64,000 bases of DNA from Gracilaria domingensis (GCA_022539475.1 VCMS01000197.1:23038-87037); one strand, 5' to 3'. Shown: positions 19,068-31,549, counted from the stretch's first letter. Program-made: numbers and translations. Notes: generated by a model not told the origin, from the sequence alone.

Positions 19068-20517
19068 AATGCTGCAGTCGAGAACGCAGGCTTGAAAACA
19101 CAATTATTTAGTAATCACATTGCACAAGAATTCGTATTACGGCTTGCCTGAAACACCTTGGAACAAACTGCTGCCGGCTTCTAACGTCGACCATCAAAGA
19201 GCTGCCCCAAATAAAATGGATGTGCTTCATGATGGGGGAGGGGAGCTGCGGGGCTGAGCGCCTGCGGGTGCGATCAGTACCCTTCGCATCCTTGAACCAC
19301 TTGCATGCTTAAACATTTAACTTGGTATAATTTTATGGGCTTCTCTAGTGCAATTTTTTGTGCGGTTCTTTGACCAATGTAAGTAAAACTGCATTGTTGA
19401 TTTGAAACAATTATTCTTCCGGGCCACTGGCTGAAAGAAATCTTTGGAATTGTTTCATATCAGTAATGCTGCTGCAAAGTGGCCATGAGGGATGAGATGG
19501 GACACTGGCCTGTCATGGATTTCTCGGATTACAGTTACGTGAACGAACCGAGATGTAGTTTGAATGTCGAAATCCAAATTGAATTATTTAGAAATTATTG
19601 AAGTTTTTTGGAATATGTGCTATGCGAGTAACCCGCGTTTCAATAATTGAGAAACACTATGAAACGCGGGCTACTAGTAGTGGCGTGGATTGCACACACA
19701 GGATAGCAGTTTCATACAAAATTTTTAATGGTAAAAACATGCTTCCTTTGCAGTACCGGCTACCGCAAAGTGTTTCGGAATGAAAGCCTTAGGGTTGAGG
19801 ACAGGAAAAGTATCTCTCTCTTCTTGATTTGAAAATGCGAGAAGAAAGTAGTAACGAACTCCCTTGATTAAACCGACACATGTTTCCTATTTTCAAAAAG
19901 AAAAGAAGAACATGTGACATACAAAAAGAATTTTCTCCAGAATACCATCGATAAGAAGCAAGAGAAAACAAAATATCAAAGCTGTCACCAGAAGCCTGGG
20001 AAACACAGCAGATGTAATCAAATATTTCCTACAAGCGAGATTTACAAAACACAGAAAAATCGAAACACGCAAACCCGGCCCAATCTCAGCAGAAAGGCAG
20101 AATAACAAACCATGATCAATTAAAGCTTCAAAAAGAAACCTTTCCCCCTTAACAGTACGAGTTATTCATATATAAAAAGCGTAAACTTAAATTTAAATAA
20201 TGAGTGTTTTGGAACAAGTCCATATACAGATTGGCAAGAAGTTCCAAATCTACTGCATGAGTGTTAGCGGTTGTGTCGAGATATTATGTACTAGTTACCA
20301 CTTCATATAATTGAATTGGTTATGTATATATTTCAAGACGCGCGTGCTGCACGAGAATAAAATTTTTCTGAGAAGTATTCAATATCGCAGTGACCCAATG
20401 CCCAAACAACATGGATTCCAAGTTCTTTATCCTTTCCGAACTGTGAATTGAGCACCGTGTTGGTAATCTGTTACCTTTCTGGTTGCGAAGTTCCACCGCT
20501 AAGATGTTTTGTGTCCA
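19068..20517. repeat. Dispersed 1.45-kb noncoding repeat, family A, copy 1
   Basis: Similar along its length to 34439-35940 (roughly 80% by eye). Shared blocks include GAACGCAGGCT, TTATTTAGTAATCA, ATCAGTACCCTTCGCATC and ACCATCGATAAGAAGCAAGAGAAA. It contains a 16-bp hairpin at 19627-19675 and a TATA-like ATATATAAAAAG near 20167. There is no ORF of note. It abuts a minus-strand Gypsy gag relic, so it could be LTR or untranslated element sequence, or a non-autonomous transposon. Confidence 0.75.
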
Positions 20518-21969
20518 GATAGGAGATCTTCCGATTCTGCTCCCTACAGCCGGAAACCAACCCCCGAATTGTATGGTCCCATAATTCCACAAACAGTGTG
20601 CACATCTCGGCTGCGGAACACACGTTACCACGAAGGTTAAACGCTTCATTAGAGATGGTCAAATAACTCGCTTCGGTTTCCCGTGGATTCTGATTGGTTG
20701 CACGCAGTGCCAGAATGCCGTCTGGGATTGCATTGCCACTGGTATACGACCTTAACAGGTATTGAACGGCTTCTGGCCAACACCGTGACACCTCGTTCCG
20801 AGACTCTTGCTGATCAACGAACGGAGTGAAATTGGTCTTCTGCCATCCCCTTTCGGAAGTATGGAAGGGCTACATACCCCTGTGCCTCAGTCATACACAG
20901 TATGTCCGCTTCTTGAACAAAGCGCTCAAGAAAGTCCAACACCATTATTGGGTCATCACCGCTGAACTTTTTCTGTAGGGTGATTTGCATCCGACGGGTA
21001 TAATTCTTTACTCGCCCCATGCCAGGGGGGCTACGTTCACCTGACGAATTCTGTAACCGATAATATCTTTGTGAAAGCAGCTTCCGGTAGAACGAACTCG
21101 ACGGTTTTACCTCCTTGAGTCCCTTATGTCTCTTTCTCTTCGCGCGGGAGCAAATCATTCGCCAAGAGTCGTATGATAGCCCCCTCGGTCACAGAAGCTG
21201 CCTTGGGTCGAGCCGTTCGGGATCGACGTCGGTGCCAATCTTCACTATCCGACGAGGATGATGAAGACGAAGATGTACCCGACGACTGGGATGAAGAGTC
21301 AGAATCTGACGAGTCCGAGTATGAGTGAACTTCCCTCTGGGTGTCCGAGATTTGCGGGTCATTGAGCGGTGAAGAGAGCCTTCTGAAGCAGTTGAATCTT
21401 CTTTGGCGGCGGCCTCATCCATACGGATAGTAGCCTTCAGATTCTTCAAACGACCTTGTAGGCGTGTGAAGCTCACCCGAGCTTCTTCATTAAAAGCAGC
21501 ATATTCCGCTGCGAACACAGCGAGTTCTCTAAGACACTCCAAAATAGAGTTCACATCGTTACACAAGAGTCGAATGTCTCCCGAGTAATCCGCAACTTGG
21601 ACATCGTCGAAACGGCCCCGAAGTTCGGTTTGTTGTTTAAAAAGATTCACGAGTGAGATGTTAGTCACACTGAATCGTGAGTCTAACAAGGTGTACTCAC
21701 CTGCTTCAAGAGCTTTGGAGCGTACCGCCTGTGAGAGCGTTTCCACAACTGGTGTAGGGTTTTACAGGAGGAAGGTCTATTACCGGTAGCGGTGCCCTGT
21801 AAAGCTCCTGCGGGACGGAGACGGCTAAGAGTACAGTCCGGCCATTCGGATCTTGCTCGATATATCCTGTCTCGGGAACAGATCTATGGGAGCGCGGAGT
21901 TGCAAAGGATGCGGCTCCACTTCCTTGGATCGACCTGTTACTCGCGTTACCTCGTGACGGGGGAGTCAT
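20471..21969 (-). pseudogene. Gypsy gag relic, related to the 12-kb element
   Basis: Several frames together match the gag of the 12-kb element. Examples are KPSSSFYRKLLSQRYYRL, MVLDFLERFVQEADILCM and GMAEDQFHSVR against RYYRL, VLDVLARFVQEADILGM and GMAEDQFNSVR at 40425-40690, then CWPEAVQYLLRSY. The N-terminal part (GDIRLLCNDVNSILECL) matches DIRVLGQDVNSILESL. Frameshifts and stops interrupt it. It ends abruptly near 20515 at the family A repeat. No pol follows. Confidence 0.8.
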
Positions 21970-22137
21970 TCTGCAGATATGCGTCCCACGCGCAGGTAGT
22001 TTCCAAACACAACCAAACAGTTGCGGAATGCAGAGTAGTGATGAGATTCACCCCTTGAGGGTTCGTCCAACCGCGAGGATGGATAATATCACATCTGAAC
22101 CAAGCTGAATAGCTGATCGTCCCGAAGTTCGACTTCT

Positions 22138-22153
22138 AAGTCGGGAGACTACT
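22138..22153 (-). promoter_or_regulatory. Degenerate primer-binding site of the gag relic
   Basis: The minus strand reads CACCACA-AG-TAGTCTCCCGACTT. It lines up with the LTR end and primer-binding site of the 12-kb Gypsy (CTCTACA-AG-TGGTCTCCCGACCT at 39353-39375). Same family, two or three substitutions. Confidence 0.6.
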
Positions 22154-23340
22154 TGTGGTGCAAACCCAGAGCGTGGGAAACACGCAGAGGATGTCCGAAG
22201 TCCTGCTCCCTTTGGGAGACAGCTCGACAGAAGAGCCTCTGTTGACACCGGTCGTTTGGGGGTAGAACCTGTGGTGTGCTGCGGTATACCTACAGAGGTG
22301 AGTGAAGAAAGTCAGAAACCGAGATCGATCACCAGCTCAAACGATGGAAGGCGTGGGATACACAGGATGTTGCGCCACAGACCCCAAAGGGAGACGTAGC
22401 TCAAAAAGAAGGAACACGGACGCCATAAATAATATTTACTATTATAAGACAATGCAATTTTCATTTATGCAATGAGTTTCTCGCTGAATTTTTTCAACAA
22501 ACCATAAAGATATAGGAACTTTATATTTAATTTTTGGAGCTTTTTCTGTAGTTCTAGGTGGTTGTATGTCAATGTTAATTCGTATGGAATTATCGCAACC
22601 TGGAAAACAATTATCATTAGGAAATCATCAATTATATAATGTTTTAATTACAGCACATGCATTTTTGATAATTTTTTATCCAGAATAAAAGGCACGATCC
22701 ATGCATATGCAAGCAACAGGCCTTAATAGGGATAAATAAACAGCAAAGAACAAATAAGGACACCCAATACTGGGGCGGAAACCTGTCCGGTACTCCGGAG
22801 AAAATAAGCAGCTAGTAATTAACACCGTACGGCGTAATCAGAAATCTTAAGCGTCCCAAGAGGAGTATACGCGCCTATACCTCTCGAGGTGACCTCCAAA
22901 AGGAGTAATACACCGTCCAGGTCAGCGTCGTTTAGAGCCCACACTCAAGAGAAGAGTCTCGAGTGCCCTCTGATCCGAGTGGCATTTCTCGAAGTAGAGG
23001 CTTGGTTAATTTACGATCAAGTAGGTTTGGCCGCCGCTACAACTCCTAAATACTCCAGATGTAAGGCTATCTGGCCTTTCACAGTAGTATACACCCGTGC
23101 GGGTTGTACAGGTACGCAGACCCACTGTCAAGTTGTCAAAATAGAAATAGAGACTAGCTAAAATACTCCCCAGAATACTAGAGAGAGTGCACTAAACTAT
23201 TTAACTCCACGTGTCCACACCATGTCGGTGGCCAGGGCTGATACACGCTCTGTCAAGGGAAACCATTACTAATAAACTAACCAACGTTCAGAAACTCCCA
23301 TGATGGATGCACCTCATAACTCTGAGTTGCCACGTGCATT
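22154..23340 (-). repeat. Probable 5' LTR remnant of the gag relic, carrying the cox1 insertion
   Basis: It starts where an LTR should end relative to the primer-binding site. It has no ORF and contains short dyads and LTR-like composition. The left portion weakly follows the 3' part of the 981-bp LTR; the far boundary is not identifiable. The mitochondrial fragment at 22476 lies inside it. Confidence 0.3.
22476..22680 (+). pseudogene. cox1: Nuclear insertion of mitochondrial cox1 (5' end)
   Basis: Translates to the N-terminus of cytochrome c oxidase subunit [47 protein letters not shown]. The conserved Trp before [10 protein letters not shown] is TGA (22485-22487), a stop in the nuclear code but Trp in red algal mitochondria. 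The fragment breaks off where the MVMP motif should follow. AT-rich codon use differs from its surroundings. A few residues depart from consensus, suggesting drift after insertion. It is a NUMT, not an expressed gene. Confidence 0.9.
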
Positions 23341-23411
23341 GGCGCATCGCTCAAGTATGAAGAGCACCTTTGTCAAAACATCATTGAAATCGGGTTTGCT
23401 CCATAGAGAGA

Positions 23412-24000
23412 TGATGGGAGCTCAGACGACCATCAGCATGCTAACGTGGAATACTATTGGGTAGCAAGGAGAAATGGAGTGCGTTGACCAAACGGTTGTT
23501 GGTTGCGATGTGTAGCCTAGAAGGTTTTTTATTTTCGTGAGCGCATCCGGAGTGCAAGTATCGCTCTGTTAAACATCTAAGTTTACTCGCTGTATACGTC
23601 ATTCGAGTTCCATTTCGACACCCTGGCAACGGCAAATCAGTTTTTAATGGTTTATTCCATTATTCGGAGTGCGCTTGGAGTGCAACCGGAGAGCGTGGGG
23701 TGCAACATGAGACCAATGTGGAAGCATATGGAGTGCAAACTGTATCGCTTCAACTCATAATGCAGGGCATCAGAGTAGCGCATGCCCTCCATTTGGACAG
23801 CTAGAACTTGGGTTGCAAATGCGAATTGCGCGCCAGGCGAATGAAGTCCATTTGGGCTTTAAGTAACTTCCATGAGCGCCAAGCGACCTCAAAATGCACA
23901 ACTCTTTTCTCAAAAATTCCTTGTAGCGTGTATAGAATGCGATTTGACAACGACAAAAACTGCAAACAGAAGGTTGAAAGAGAGTGGTGAACAAGGAGAA
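23412..24000 (+). repeat. Dispersed repeat C copy 1 with embedded MITE-like repeat B
   Basis: Collinear with 36209-36790. Shared flanks are CAGCATGCTAACG...GGGTAGCAAGGAGAAATGGA on the left and GCGTGTATAGAATGCGATTTGACA on the right. Between them (23521-23922) is the ~400-bp repeat B. No coding content. Confidence 0.8.
23521..23922 (+). mobile_element. MITE-like repeat B, copy 1
   Basis: About 400 bp, bounded by AAGGTTTTTT and AAAAATTCCTT (imperfect inverted ends). It carries several GGAGTGCAA motifs. Best defined by copy 3 at 28946, where the ends are perfect. Confidence 0.65.
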
Positions 24001-24179
24001 GTCTGCCTAGACTGCTGCCGCAATGCGGTTCAGATGTCAGAAAGTTTTGTAGATTTTTGCTGGATTGCATAACTTCTGCAAGTAGAAACCATAGTATCTT
24101 GGTTATCGCGCCTAGAATTTTACACTGGCCCATCACGCAGTATGCCCTTCATTTATTTTTGCCAAGCTCAAACCTTACA

Positions 24180-24275
24180 ATAAAGTTTTGGAAAAAGAGA
24201 ACTGCAATTTAAGGTTGATTGGCACTCATGAATGATACCTGGATGCCAAATGAACTTCATTTGGTGATGCTGAGC
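24180..24275 (-). mobile_element. MITE-like repeat B, inverted partial copy
   Basis: The reverse complement of the 3' end of repeat B: TTTTGGAAAAAGAG, then GATTGGCACTCATGAATGAT, then AACTTCATTTGG. Only the terminal ~95 bp is present. Confidence 0.6.
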
Positions 24276-24594
24276 AAGCGTGAAGCATGCTCCCAACGCG
24301 AGTGAGCGCGAGCGACATGCTTCCGCCTGTCACATATCCTAACAGTCCTGGGCATACAGCCACCACGGGACAAGCCAATACATGTCAATAACCCCGACGG
24401 TCCTTGGCGATAAGCCCTAGTACCGGGAATCGGTCCTCCGAAAGCTTAAGTAGTGTGACTCCTTCCTCATCAGTAAAGGGGTCTTCTCATGAATTGAATA
24501 TGCTATCCTTAACCGGGAAACCGCATCCCGCTGCCGCCGCAGACCCAAAGTAGACCATCAATCGATTGACCTCTTTTGGTTAATTGGTGTCCGC
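24276..24594. other. Short interval, nothing recognised
   Basis: Possibly leader or LTR remnant of the copia gag relic that starts after it; no repeat partner was found. Confidence 0.3.
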
Positions 24595-26480
24595 AATGAA
24601 CACAGAGATACAATCTGCTGCCGACAAATCCGGTCCTTCCGACTGACCCAAAAACCCTCTCTCAATGGCTCCGGCTCTGTCTGCCGCATCGCAGAATGTT
24701 GATCCCACGACTTCCTCCCTGAACAATACTGTTCAATCCCTGACATACCACGAGCTCTCTTCTGCGGTTGGAAACGCAACCCTCTATCAATTTCTTCCCC
24801 GAGCCTAACTAACGTCGTCTCCGCAACGCATATATGCCACTATAATCCGCGAAACGCTTCGCAACAAACCAACTCCCGAAATGTTCGTGGACCGTCTTCG
24901 ATCCGAACTTGATCCCATGCTTCTCTGTGAACTTAGTGTTGGCGAACTTGTGCTCAATCATTAGAGAACAAGCTCACGTCGTTCGGCATCACCATCCCCA
25001 ACAGCAATATCTACCACAGCCTTACAGGTCGCGTCGCGCATGCTATCTTTCGCGATGGAGTAGAAGAAGATCTCTTCCGACTGTTATATAGACTCATTGT
25101 GGAGAAACGACCGCATCCTTGGGAAAGCGGCCCCAACACATCAATTGCGAATAGACCAGAATTTCGCCCGCAGTAGCCCCCGAACCCGACCAACTACCAG
25201 CTCGTTACAACTCAAACTGTTGCCCCAAGTACGGCCCGAGCACCGCCTGCAAGTCCAATTTCCCGAGGAAAATTGGCCCATAGTGCTGTTGTGAATAGCA
25301 CGCAAAAGACCTTGGTTCGTATGCAGGCACAAAAAGCGTAAAGTGCTGCCCAATACGAGAACTTTGGTCAAGATCTCACCAAACTTACCATTGAGCGATG
25401 CAATCACGTCCCGCCTCCTGCTTCTAATACTGCTGGTCACAGCACATATGTTGTGAACCAATCAGCGGAACAGGCGTATTCGCACCCCAGTTCGCCCGCT
25501 CTAACCGATCATCACCCCAATCAAACAGCCCATGGACTTTCACCAGATTTCGCCTCTCATGCGCCGAATCCTCAGAATTCTTACCACAATTTTCAGGTCA
25601 ACCCGCATCTAACGAACGTTGATCCTTCATATTCCTACCAGCACTACCTAGGCAACAACCGTGAGTACACCGTGCAGAATGACAGTAAGCATGCTTCGCA
25701 ATATTTTAAGGACAGAGGTTTCCAGAGTTTAGTCTCGGAGTCTTGGTCTGAAACAGCTCAAGAACTACAACAATACGTCATTGACGTATACAACTTGATT
25801 AAAATTGAGGCGCTTACTGCTGTGCTATTTACTCTCAAAGCGAGCCACGTAAACATTACGACAACATGTTGTACCTGTCACACGAGGTTTCCAACAAGCG
25901 AGTGCTTTAATTTCTGAACGCTTGGACACTGTAGCTAACAAGCTCCGCGTGCTCAATTACCTGCACGGTATCCGACTATCGTACTTTCTTGATGGATCGA
26001 CGTCTATCAATGAAGCATTTCGCACGTTAATTGCCGAAGTCCAGGCCCACTTCGGACGCATCCCTGATAATTTCAAAGGTGAACATTTCAAACGAGAACT
26101 TCAGATTGCGTCACTGCAAGGCCAAGATTGGTGCGCAACTGAATGCAACCGCCCACGAAAAACCTATCCTACGTTCCAAGCCCTGTCGACGGCTATCGCT
26201 GACTGCATTCAACGCTTCTGTTCTATATAAAACGTCTCTGGGGATGAACATGCCATTTTAGGGAACGTAGACAAAGCGGTTGATTTTAACTACGCCGACC
26301 TGCGATACTGGCGTCCAATCTACCGTACCTCTTTCCGTCTATTGCCCTCTCGCCATATCCACCGTACGTCGAATGCACAATACCATTCCTACCAACGCTA
26401 TCACTCTAGCGACAGGTGCTATTACTGCTGGAAGAAAGGGCACATGAAACTTGACTGCCGTCACTACCGATAAGGCAAGA
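24595..26480 (+). pseudogene. Copia gag relic with CCHC zinc knuckle
   Basis: A plus-strand reading with several stops. An N-terminal Ser/Asn-rich part (SYHELSSAVGNATLYQFLP) is followed by a 154-codon open part (25453-25917) and then 25922-26230 (TVANKLRVLNYLHGIRLSYF, AEVQAHFGRIPDNFKGEHF). A canonical C-x2-C-x4-H-x4-C knuckle, CYYCWKKGHMKLDC, lies at about 26410-26452. Layout and the protease that follows match the copia at 52158-58099, so it is a second, more degraded copy of that lineage. Confidence 0.65.
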
Positions 26481-26889
26481 AGCGGCACCAGACCCTCTAA
26501 AACCATCTTAACGATACCAATCCCGAAGGAAAGGAAACCAGCCAGAATTACGAAACAGTGCAGTCCATACTCGATGCTGCATTGGCCGATTAGGCTGACG
26601 GGACGCCTGAACATGCCATAAAAGCCGCTATATCGGAACTTGCCGCAAACGAGACACATGATTCTCCAATAAGCCGTATCGGTGGTTATGAGGAAGCTCC
26701 TCTCGATGTCGACCCAAACTTCACGAACTTCTTACAAGCCGCGTTGACCGTTCACGGCGCAAGTACTTCCAAAGACAGCGATCCTTTTCATCTGCCTTTA
26801 TAAAGGGAGACGAGACCCCTCGAATCGTCCCCAACGCAAGGCGAAACGACGCACCTTCCACGTCCGACTAATCCATCTCTGCTGCACCC

Positions 26890-27678
26890 GGCATTCACAA
26901 TTCCGTGCAAACAACTGACCTCGTCCCCACACTTCAACCCTCTCCTCTATCCTCCTCCACTCATTGCATTCTCTCATGCCCACCTCTGCGCCCCGTCGCC
27001 GATTTGCCCCCTTCAACGCCACCTCTTCCGCCCTACCGTAGCGACATCCCACTACACGCACATCCTCCACTTCTTCACGCAGCGACCGTTGGCAATCGCA
27101 GTACAAATTTGACAACCGTCGACACTGCGCCGCATTACCGTACTGTGTTAAAATCCACTCTTTTTCGGGAAACCTACTTCACATCCGGCGTCCACATCGT
27201 TACCCAACAGCATGAAACTTTTCTTGGCATGTGCATCGATTATGACGCCGTGATATCTGTCGATGACGTCTCTCAAGCCACCCGTTCCCACAAAGCCTCT
27301 CAACCGAACAGCGATCTGCGCTCTGTTTCAACACCTTCAACAGAATCATTTAAGTTCGTTAACGTCATACAATCCTTTTTACCCATCTTCCCCGTATTGA
27401 TGCGGCCTCGAGATGGCTCCTGCCTTGCACTCCATATTGGTACTGTTGAAGTGACTGTGACTTTCGTCCTTGGCCTCGATATTGGTGGCCAACAACAACA
27501 CATATTGGACATGAAGTTAAACCAGCTCGCATCTGGTCTTGCTGATTCGATTATTCTCTTGAAAAGCGCAGCGGCCACCTCACTTAATGCCAGGAAAGTA
27601 GCTCAGAAAATGGTGGTTGCTCCCCGTCCAACCTGGGAACTTCTGCAATCCTTCCAGTCTCTAATTCAGTTCTGGTAA
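26890..27678 (+). pseudogene. Copia protease-region relic
   Basis: A 257-codon open frame. An N-terminal Pro/Ser-rich part precedes a segment that aligns with the protease of the copia at 54750-55188: FVLGLDIGGQQQHILDM against FLLGLDVCNSYRLILDM. The expected D-S-G active-site triplet is not preserved (it reads CIDYDAV), so it is inactive. No integrase follows; the next recognisable sequence is a minus-strand copia. Confidence 0.55.
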
Positions 27679-27878
27679 ACCACCTAAACCCAGAATAGTC
27701 CTATGTGATCAACTCATCAGTGGATGCCACTGAGCGATTGCCCTAAACTATGACTAATAATTATTCCATTTCTTATGGACAGCAACAACCAATTGTAGGA
27801 ATGCTAAAATAAATTCGATCATTCCAAAGGTATCTGTCTCAAATCGCCCCCTTGCATTTTTGAATGATGAGACATTGA

Positions 27879-28330
27879 TTATCTCGCACCAATTGACTTC
27901 CTGAGCCTCTCAAACATTATTCTTTGTATTCTCTTTCTGAAGCCATCGGCAAGGTTACTCTCGGTTCCACAGTAAGAAAGTTGTACTAGACTTCTCGCAA
28001 CCAGGTCTTTCACAAAACTGAATCTCACAGACACATGCTTCGCATTTCTAATCCCATCTGTTCCACTCAATTGAGGCCTCCGTTATTATAGTCAAACACC
28101 GGAATCGGGGATGGGTATGGAGATCGAGATCTTCAAGGACTGCCTGAACAGGTATGAGTTCTTTGCATAGATCAATCAAAGCATTAAACTCAGCCTCTGT
28201 GCTAGACAGCGCAACTGTAAATTGTCATGACGTTATCCAACGAACACTACAGCCGTAAGTACGAATGAGATATCCAGAAGTAGAACGTCGAGATTCATAG
28301 TCTCCAGCCCAATCGGCGTCAGAAAACGCT
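27879..28330 (-). pseudogene. Copia RNase H (element B)
   Basis: Reads FSDADWAGDYESRRSTSGYL, then VALSSTEAEFNALIDL and, after stops, ESNLADGFRKRIQRIMFERL. These are the standard Ty1/copia RNase H landmarks including the acidic D and E positions. At least three in-frame stops. It ends near 27879, the 3' limit of the recognisable element. Confidence 0.8.
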
Positions 28331-28338
28331 TGGATGAC

Positions 28339-29725
28339 TCACTGTCGACTATCGGTATTTCTCCTAAATCGTAGTGATTGGTTGAGAGATCTCTCCAAGT
28401 AACGTAGAACCATCTTAACGGCGACATAGTTATGTCTAGTGGTCTGTGATATAGATCTGCAAAGAATGTTAACAGCGTGTGTAATATCAGTGCGAGCTCT
28501 CGTAACGGCGAATAGGAATGCACCAGTAATCCCCTGGTACAAATGAACTTCAAATTCTCCTTCATTCCCGATTATACCAGTCGAAGATGTCTCTGGCGTG
28601 CTAACAGTAATGCATTCTTCCATGCCAAAGCGCTGAAGTAAAGTCGAAATATAGTTCGATTGCGACAGTGAGAGGCCATCTGCCGCTCTACGAATTGAAA
28701 CCGCATGATATGATGATAGTTCTCCGAGGTCTTTGACTTTTACAATCTTGCCCAAGTCCTTCTTTGATTGCTGCAGAGCATGAAGGTCTGAGCTGATCAG
28801 CAATATATCATCGACATATACCAAAAGCCATACTTTGGAGTTGGAGAACATGCACTTCTCAGACTCATAAGCATTAAATCTAATATAAGCAAGAGTCTCT
28901 TTCAAATTCTGGTACCAAAGTCGGGGGGCTTGCTTTAGTCCGTGGAAGAAATTTTTCCATTTTCGTGAACGCATTTGGAGTGCAAACTTCCCTCTTCCAA
29001 ACCTCCAAGGGCACTCTCTGTGCACGCCTTCCGCGTTCCATTTGGAGACCCCCGCAACGGCAAATCAATTTCTTTAATAGTTTATTTCATTATTCGGAGT
29101 GCTCCTGGAGTGCAATCTGACAACGCGGGGGGCAACATGAGAGCAAGGTGGATGCAGATGGAGTGCAAAGTGTATCGCTCGCACTCATAATGCGCTCCAT
29201 CAGAATGTCGCATGTCCTCTATTTGGACACCTCGAAATTGAGCTGCAAATGGACATCGCGCGGGCGCCAAATGAAGTCCATGTATCATCCATGAGTGCCA
29301 ATCGACTTCAAACTGCACTCCTCTTTTTCCAAAAATTTCTTTTAGGGAGTCCGTCGAGACCTTTTCGCAAACTTAAAATCTTCTCCAGATTTCGTGCAAA
29401 GATCACATCCTTCGCGAGGAGAAACAAACACAACGTTGTGAACATCACCATGTAGAAAGGCTGCACGAATATCAATTTGATATTTATGATAGTTGTTTTG
29501 TATTACGACCGCAAGTGCGATACGAATAGTTGTAAAGTCGACTGCTGGAGCGTACGTATCGACCATAATTCCATGATGAAATCCTTCAACAACCAATCTT
29601 GCCTAGTAACGTTGGACACGAACGTCCTGGCTCATCTTCTTTGTAAATACAAATCTGGTCGGCAAAACGTCTGTACCTACTGATACTCTGCATATCTCCC
29701 ATGTGTGATGGTCCATGAGTGATAT
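28339..29725 (-). pseudogene. Copia reverse transcriptase (element B), split by a MITE
   Basis: The upstream part (29725-29342) reads ARLVVEGFHHGIMVDTYAPA and YQIDIRAAFLHGDV. The downstream part (28945-28339) reads HGLKQAPRLWYQNLKETL, the catalytic VYVDDILLISSD and CRSISQTTRHNYVAVKMVL. The two halves are separated by repeat B (28946-29341), which entered just before the GLKQAPRLW motif. Additional stops and shifts are present, so no enzyme is expected. Confidence 0.85.
28946..29341 (+). mobile_element. MITE-like repeat B, copy 3 (inside copia RT)
   Basis: 396 bp with perfect 11-bp inverted ends AAGAAATTTTT / AAAAATTTCTT. Insertion into a conserved RT motif fixes its limits. It carries repeated GGAGTGCAA motifs (28978, 29107, 29159) and no ORF, so it would need a transposase in trans. 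No clear target duplication is visible. Confidence 0.8.
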
Positions 29726-29729
29726 GATT

Positions 29730-30700
29730 TCATTCTGCATTGCGCCCTCCTATTTGCGACTTTTCTTCTGAGTCGAAAGCCTCCCTTACTTTCGGGTGCT
29801 CGAAAACACATGTAGCCATCAGAACGGCATCTGGAGAGTAGAACTGTGTGTGTCTTCTTGCTTTAGATGATCGACGAGTCGTTGCAGGTTGTGCGGGTTC
29901 CTCTGATGTGGCAATATCTGCAGAATTTTCTTCCACTTCAATCATATCTGATTCGCTTTCTTATGCGTATCGATACCTGTGTGCTCTAGTTCTGTACGTC
30001 GATGGTTTCTCAGGAATATGCGTAAGCATTTTTAATACTTCTGGAGAAAGCACAGCATGATGGCTGGAAGAATCGCCATCATCATCCCCATTGTCATCGT
30101 TATGATCTTTATCCATTCCATATCATTGATACCAATGCGGCAGTACTCGTTATTGTCCAGCGGAAATCCATACCATTCTTTCGATGGAAAGGTATTTTGT
30201 AATATGTGAACATGTCTAGTTAAGAGAGGCTGTGGCGTCAAAGGAACCCATAGTTTGTACAAATTGTTCTCGAAACAAGGAACCACAATTCCCTCAATGC
30301 TCTTGGAATCAAGTTTCTTGCGCTTTTTCTTTGGAACATGGTAAAATGCCCGACTCCTGAAAACACGAATATGGTCTACCAGTGGTTTATGTCACGTGAC
30401 TAATTCATAAGATGTTTTGTCTCCAATTCTGGCGTACCTGAACCTATTTAGAACATCCGCGGCATAGAACACTGCTTCCGCCGAAAACAATTTATGCGTT
30501 TCTGCATGGTACGACATAGCGCGTGCGGCCTGCATCAACGTCCTATTCATGCGCTCTGCCATTCTATTGAGCGCAGGAGAATAGGAGGCAATGAGATTTC
30601 GTTCGATTCCACAATCTCGTAAGTAGTCATCGTAAGCGACATACTCCCCACCTCCATCGCAATGGAAGCGTCTTACTACACAGCCGTACTGGCGTTCAAA
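29730..30700 (-). pseudogene. Copia integrase C-terminal region and linker to RT (element B)
   Basis: From the integrase side: FHCDGGGEYVAYDDYLRDCG (second catalytic Asp), then SYSPALNRMAERMNRTLMQA (Glu), then KSIEGIVVPCFENNLYKLWV and a hydrophilic linker with EENSADIATSEEPAQ. One in-frame stop follows the core and there are frameshifts. Collinear with the RT below and the zinc-binding part above. Confidence 0.75.
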
Positions 30701-30712
30701 GAATCGATGGAA

Positions 30713-31260
30713 TCATTTGAAGCTTTCCAAGACATCTGATTTCTTGAGAATAGGGAAAACGATGACAAACCCTGAAAACTCATCAATAAAAGTTACATAG
30801 TACTCAGAACGTCCTAGCGATTTCATCGGTAGTCTTCCGGAAACCTCAGAGTGAATTACTTCACAAACCGTTCTATCATGAACGCTCTTGGAGCGAAGAG
30901 ATACCTTAGATTGTTTCCCTTCTAGACACGCAACACAGTCTAGAGCGTTGTGCTTTGGTTGGTTACGATCCAATCCAATGACCTTTAGTCCACGTCTTAG
31001 ATCGTCAAGGTTCCTCATATGTATGTGTCCTAACCGTGCATGCCAAAGAGCTCTACAAACGTGCTGTGCAACAAGTGCTGTTTCATCATCTTCTCTCTCG
31101 AAGCACACCTGTTACAGCCGATCTCGTCATTCTGCGATCTTCATAACTGGACCTGCTCTACAAATCACGCACTCATTTCTACCCCTGTGAACGTAGAAGC
31201 CTGCATTACACAAGGCTACACAGCTCAAGAGATTAGCATGTAGAGTAGGGACGAATAAAA
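30713..31260 (-). pseudogene. Copia pre-integrase and integrase N-terminus (element B)
   Basis: ALWHARLGHIHMRNLDDL plus CVACLEGK is the H-x4-H...C-x2-C zinc-binding site. It is followed by the start of the core, VIHSEVSGRLPMKSLGRSEY, where the first catalytic Asp position reads Glu. The segment just upstream (LHANLLSCVALCNAGFYVHRG) is the copia pre-integrase region. Confidence 0.8.
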
Positions 31261-31549
31261 CATCCAGCAGAGTAATAACTCGAACACAAGAAGTCCCGGC
31301 ATCAGAAACAGAGAGTTTGATTCAGAGTGTACCAATGTGAGTAGCACTCATGACTAAACCATTTACAAGCTTAAGTTGTTTGGTAATAATTCTCCGAATC
31401 GCTTCTAAGAGATTCCTTCGGTTTACCATGTAACGGAGAGTTTTATCCCATATTTCGGCTTGGTACTGGCTTTTCCGATACTTTAAGCCTAATCTATCGG
31501 CAAAGCCTTTGGACATTACTATGTCCTCACAGCCGCTCTCCATAAACAC
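31261..31549 (-). pseudogene. Protease-region relic at a copia/Gypsy junction
   Basis: The downstream half (KLVNGLVMSATHIGTLN) is copia-like. The upstream half (MFMESGCEDIVMSKGFADRL) looks like the Gypsy protease motif family, and the gag that precedes it is Gypsy-like. The switch falls near 31420-31430 and would mark an insertion or recombination junction. Confidence 0.45.
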
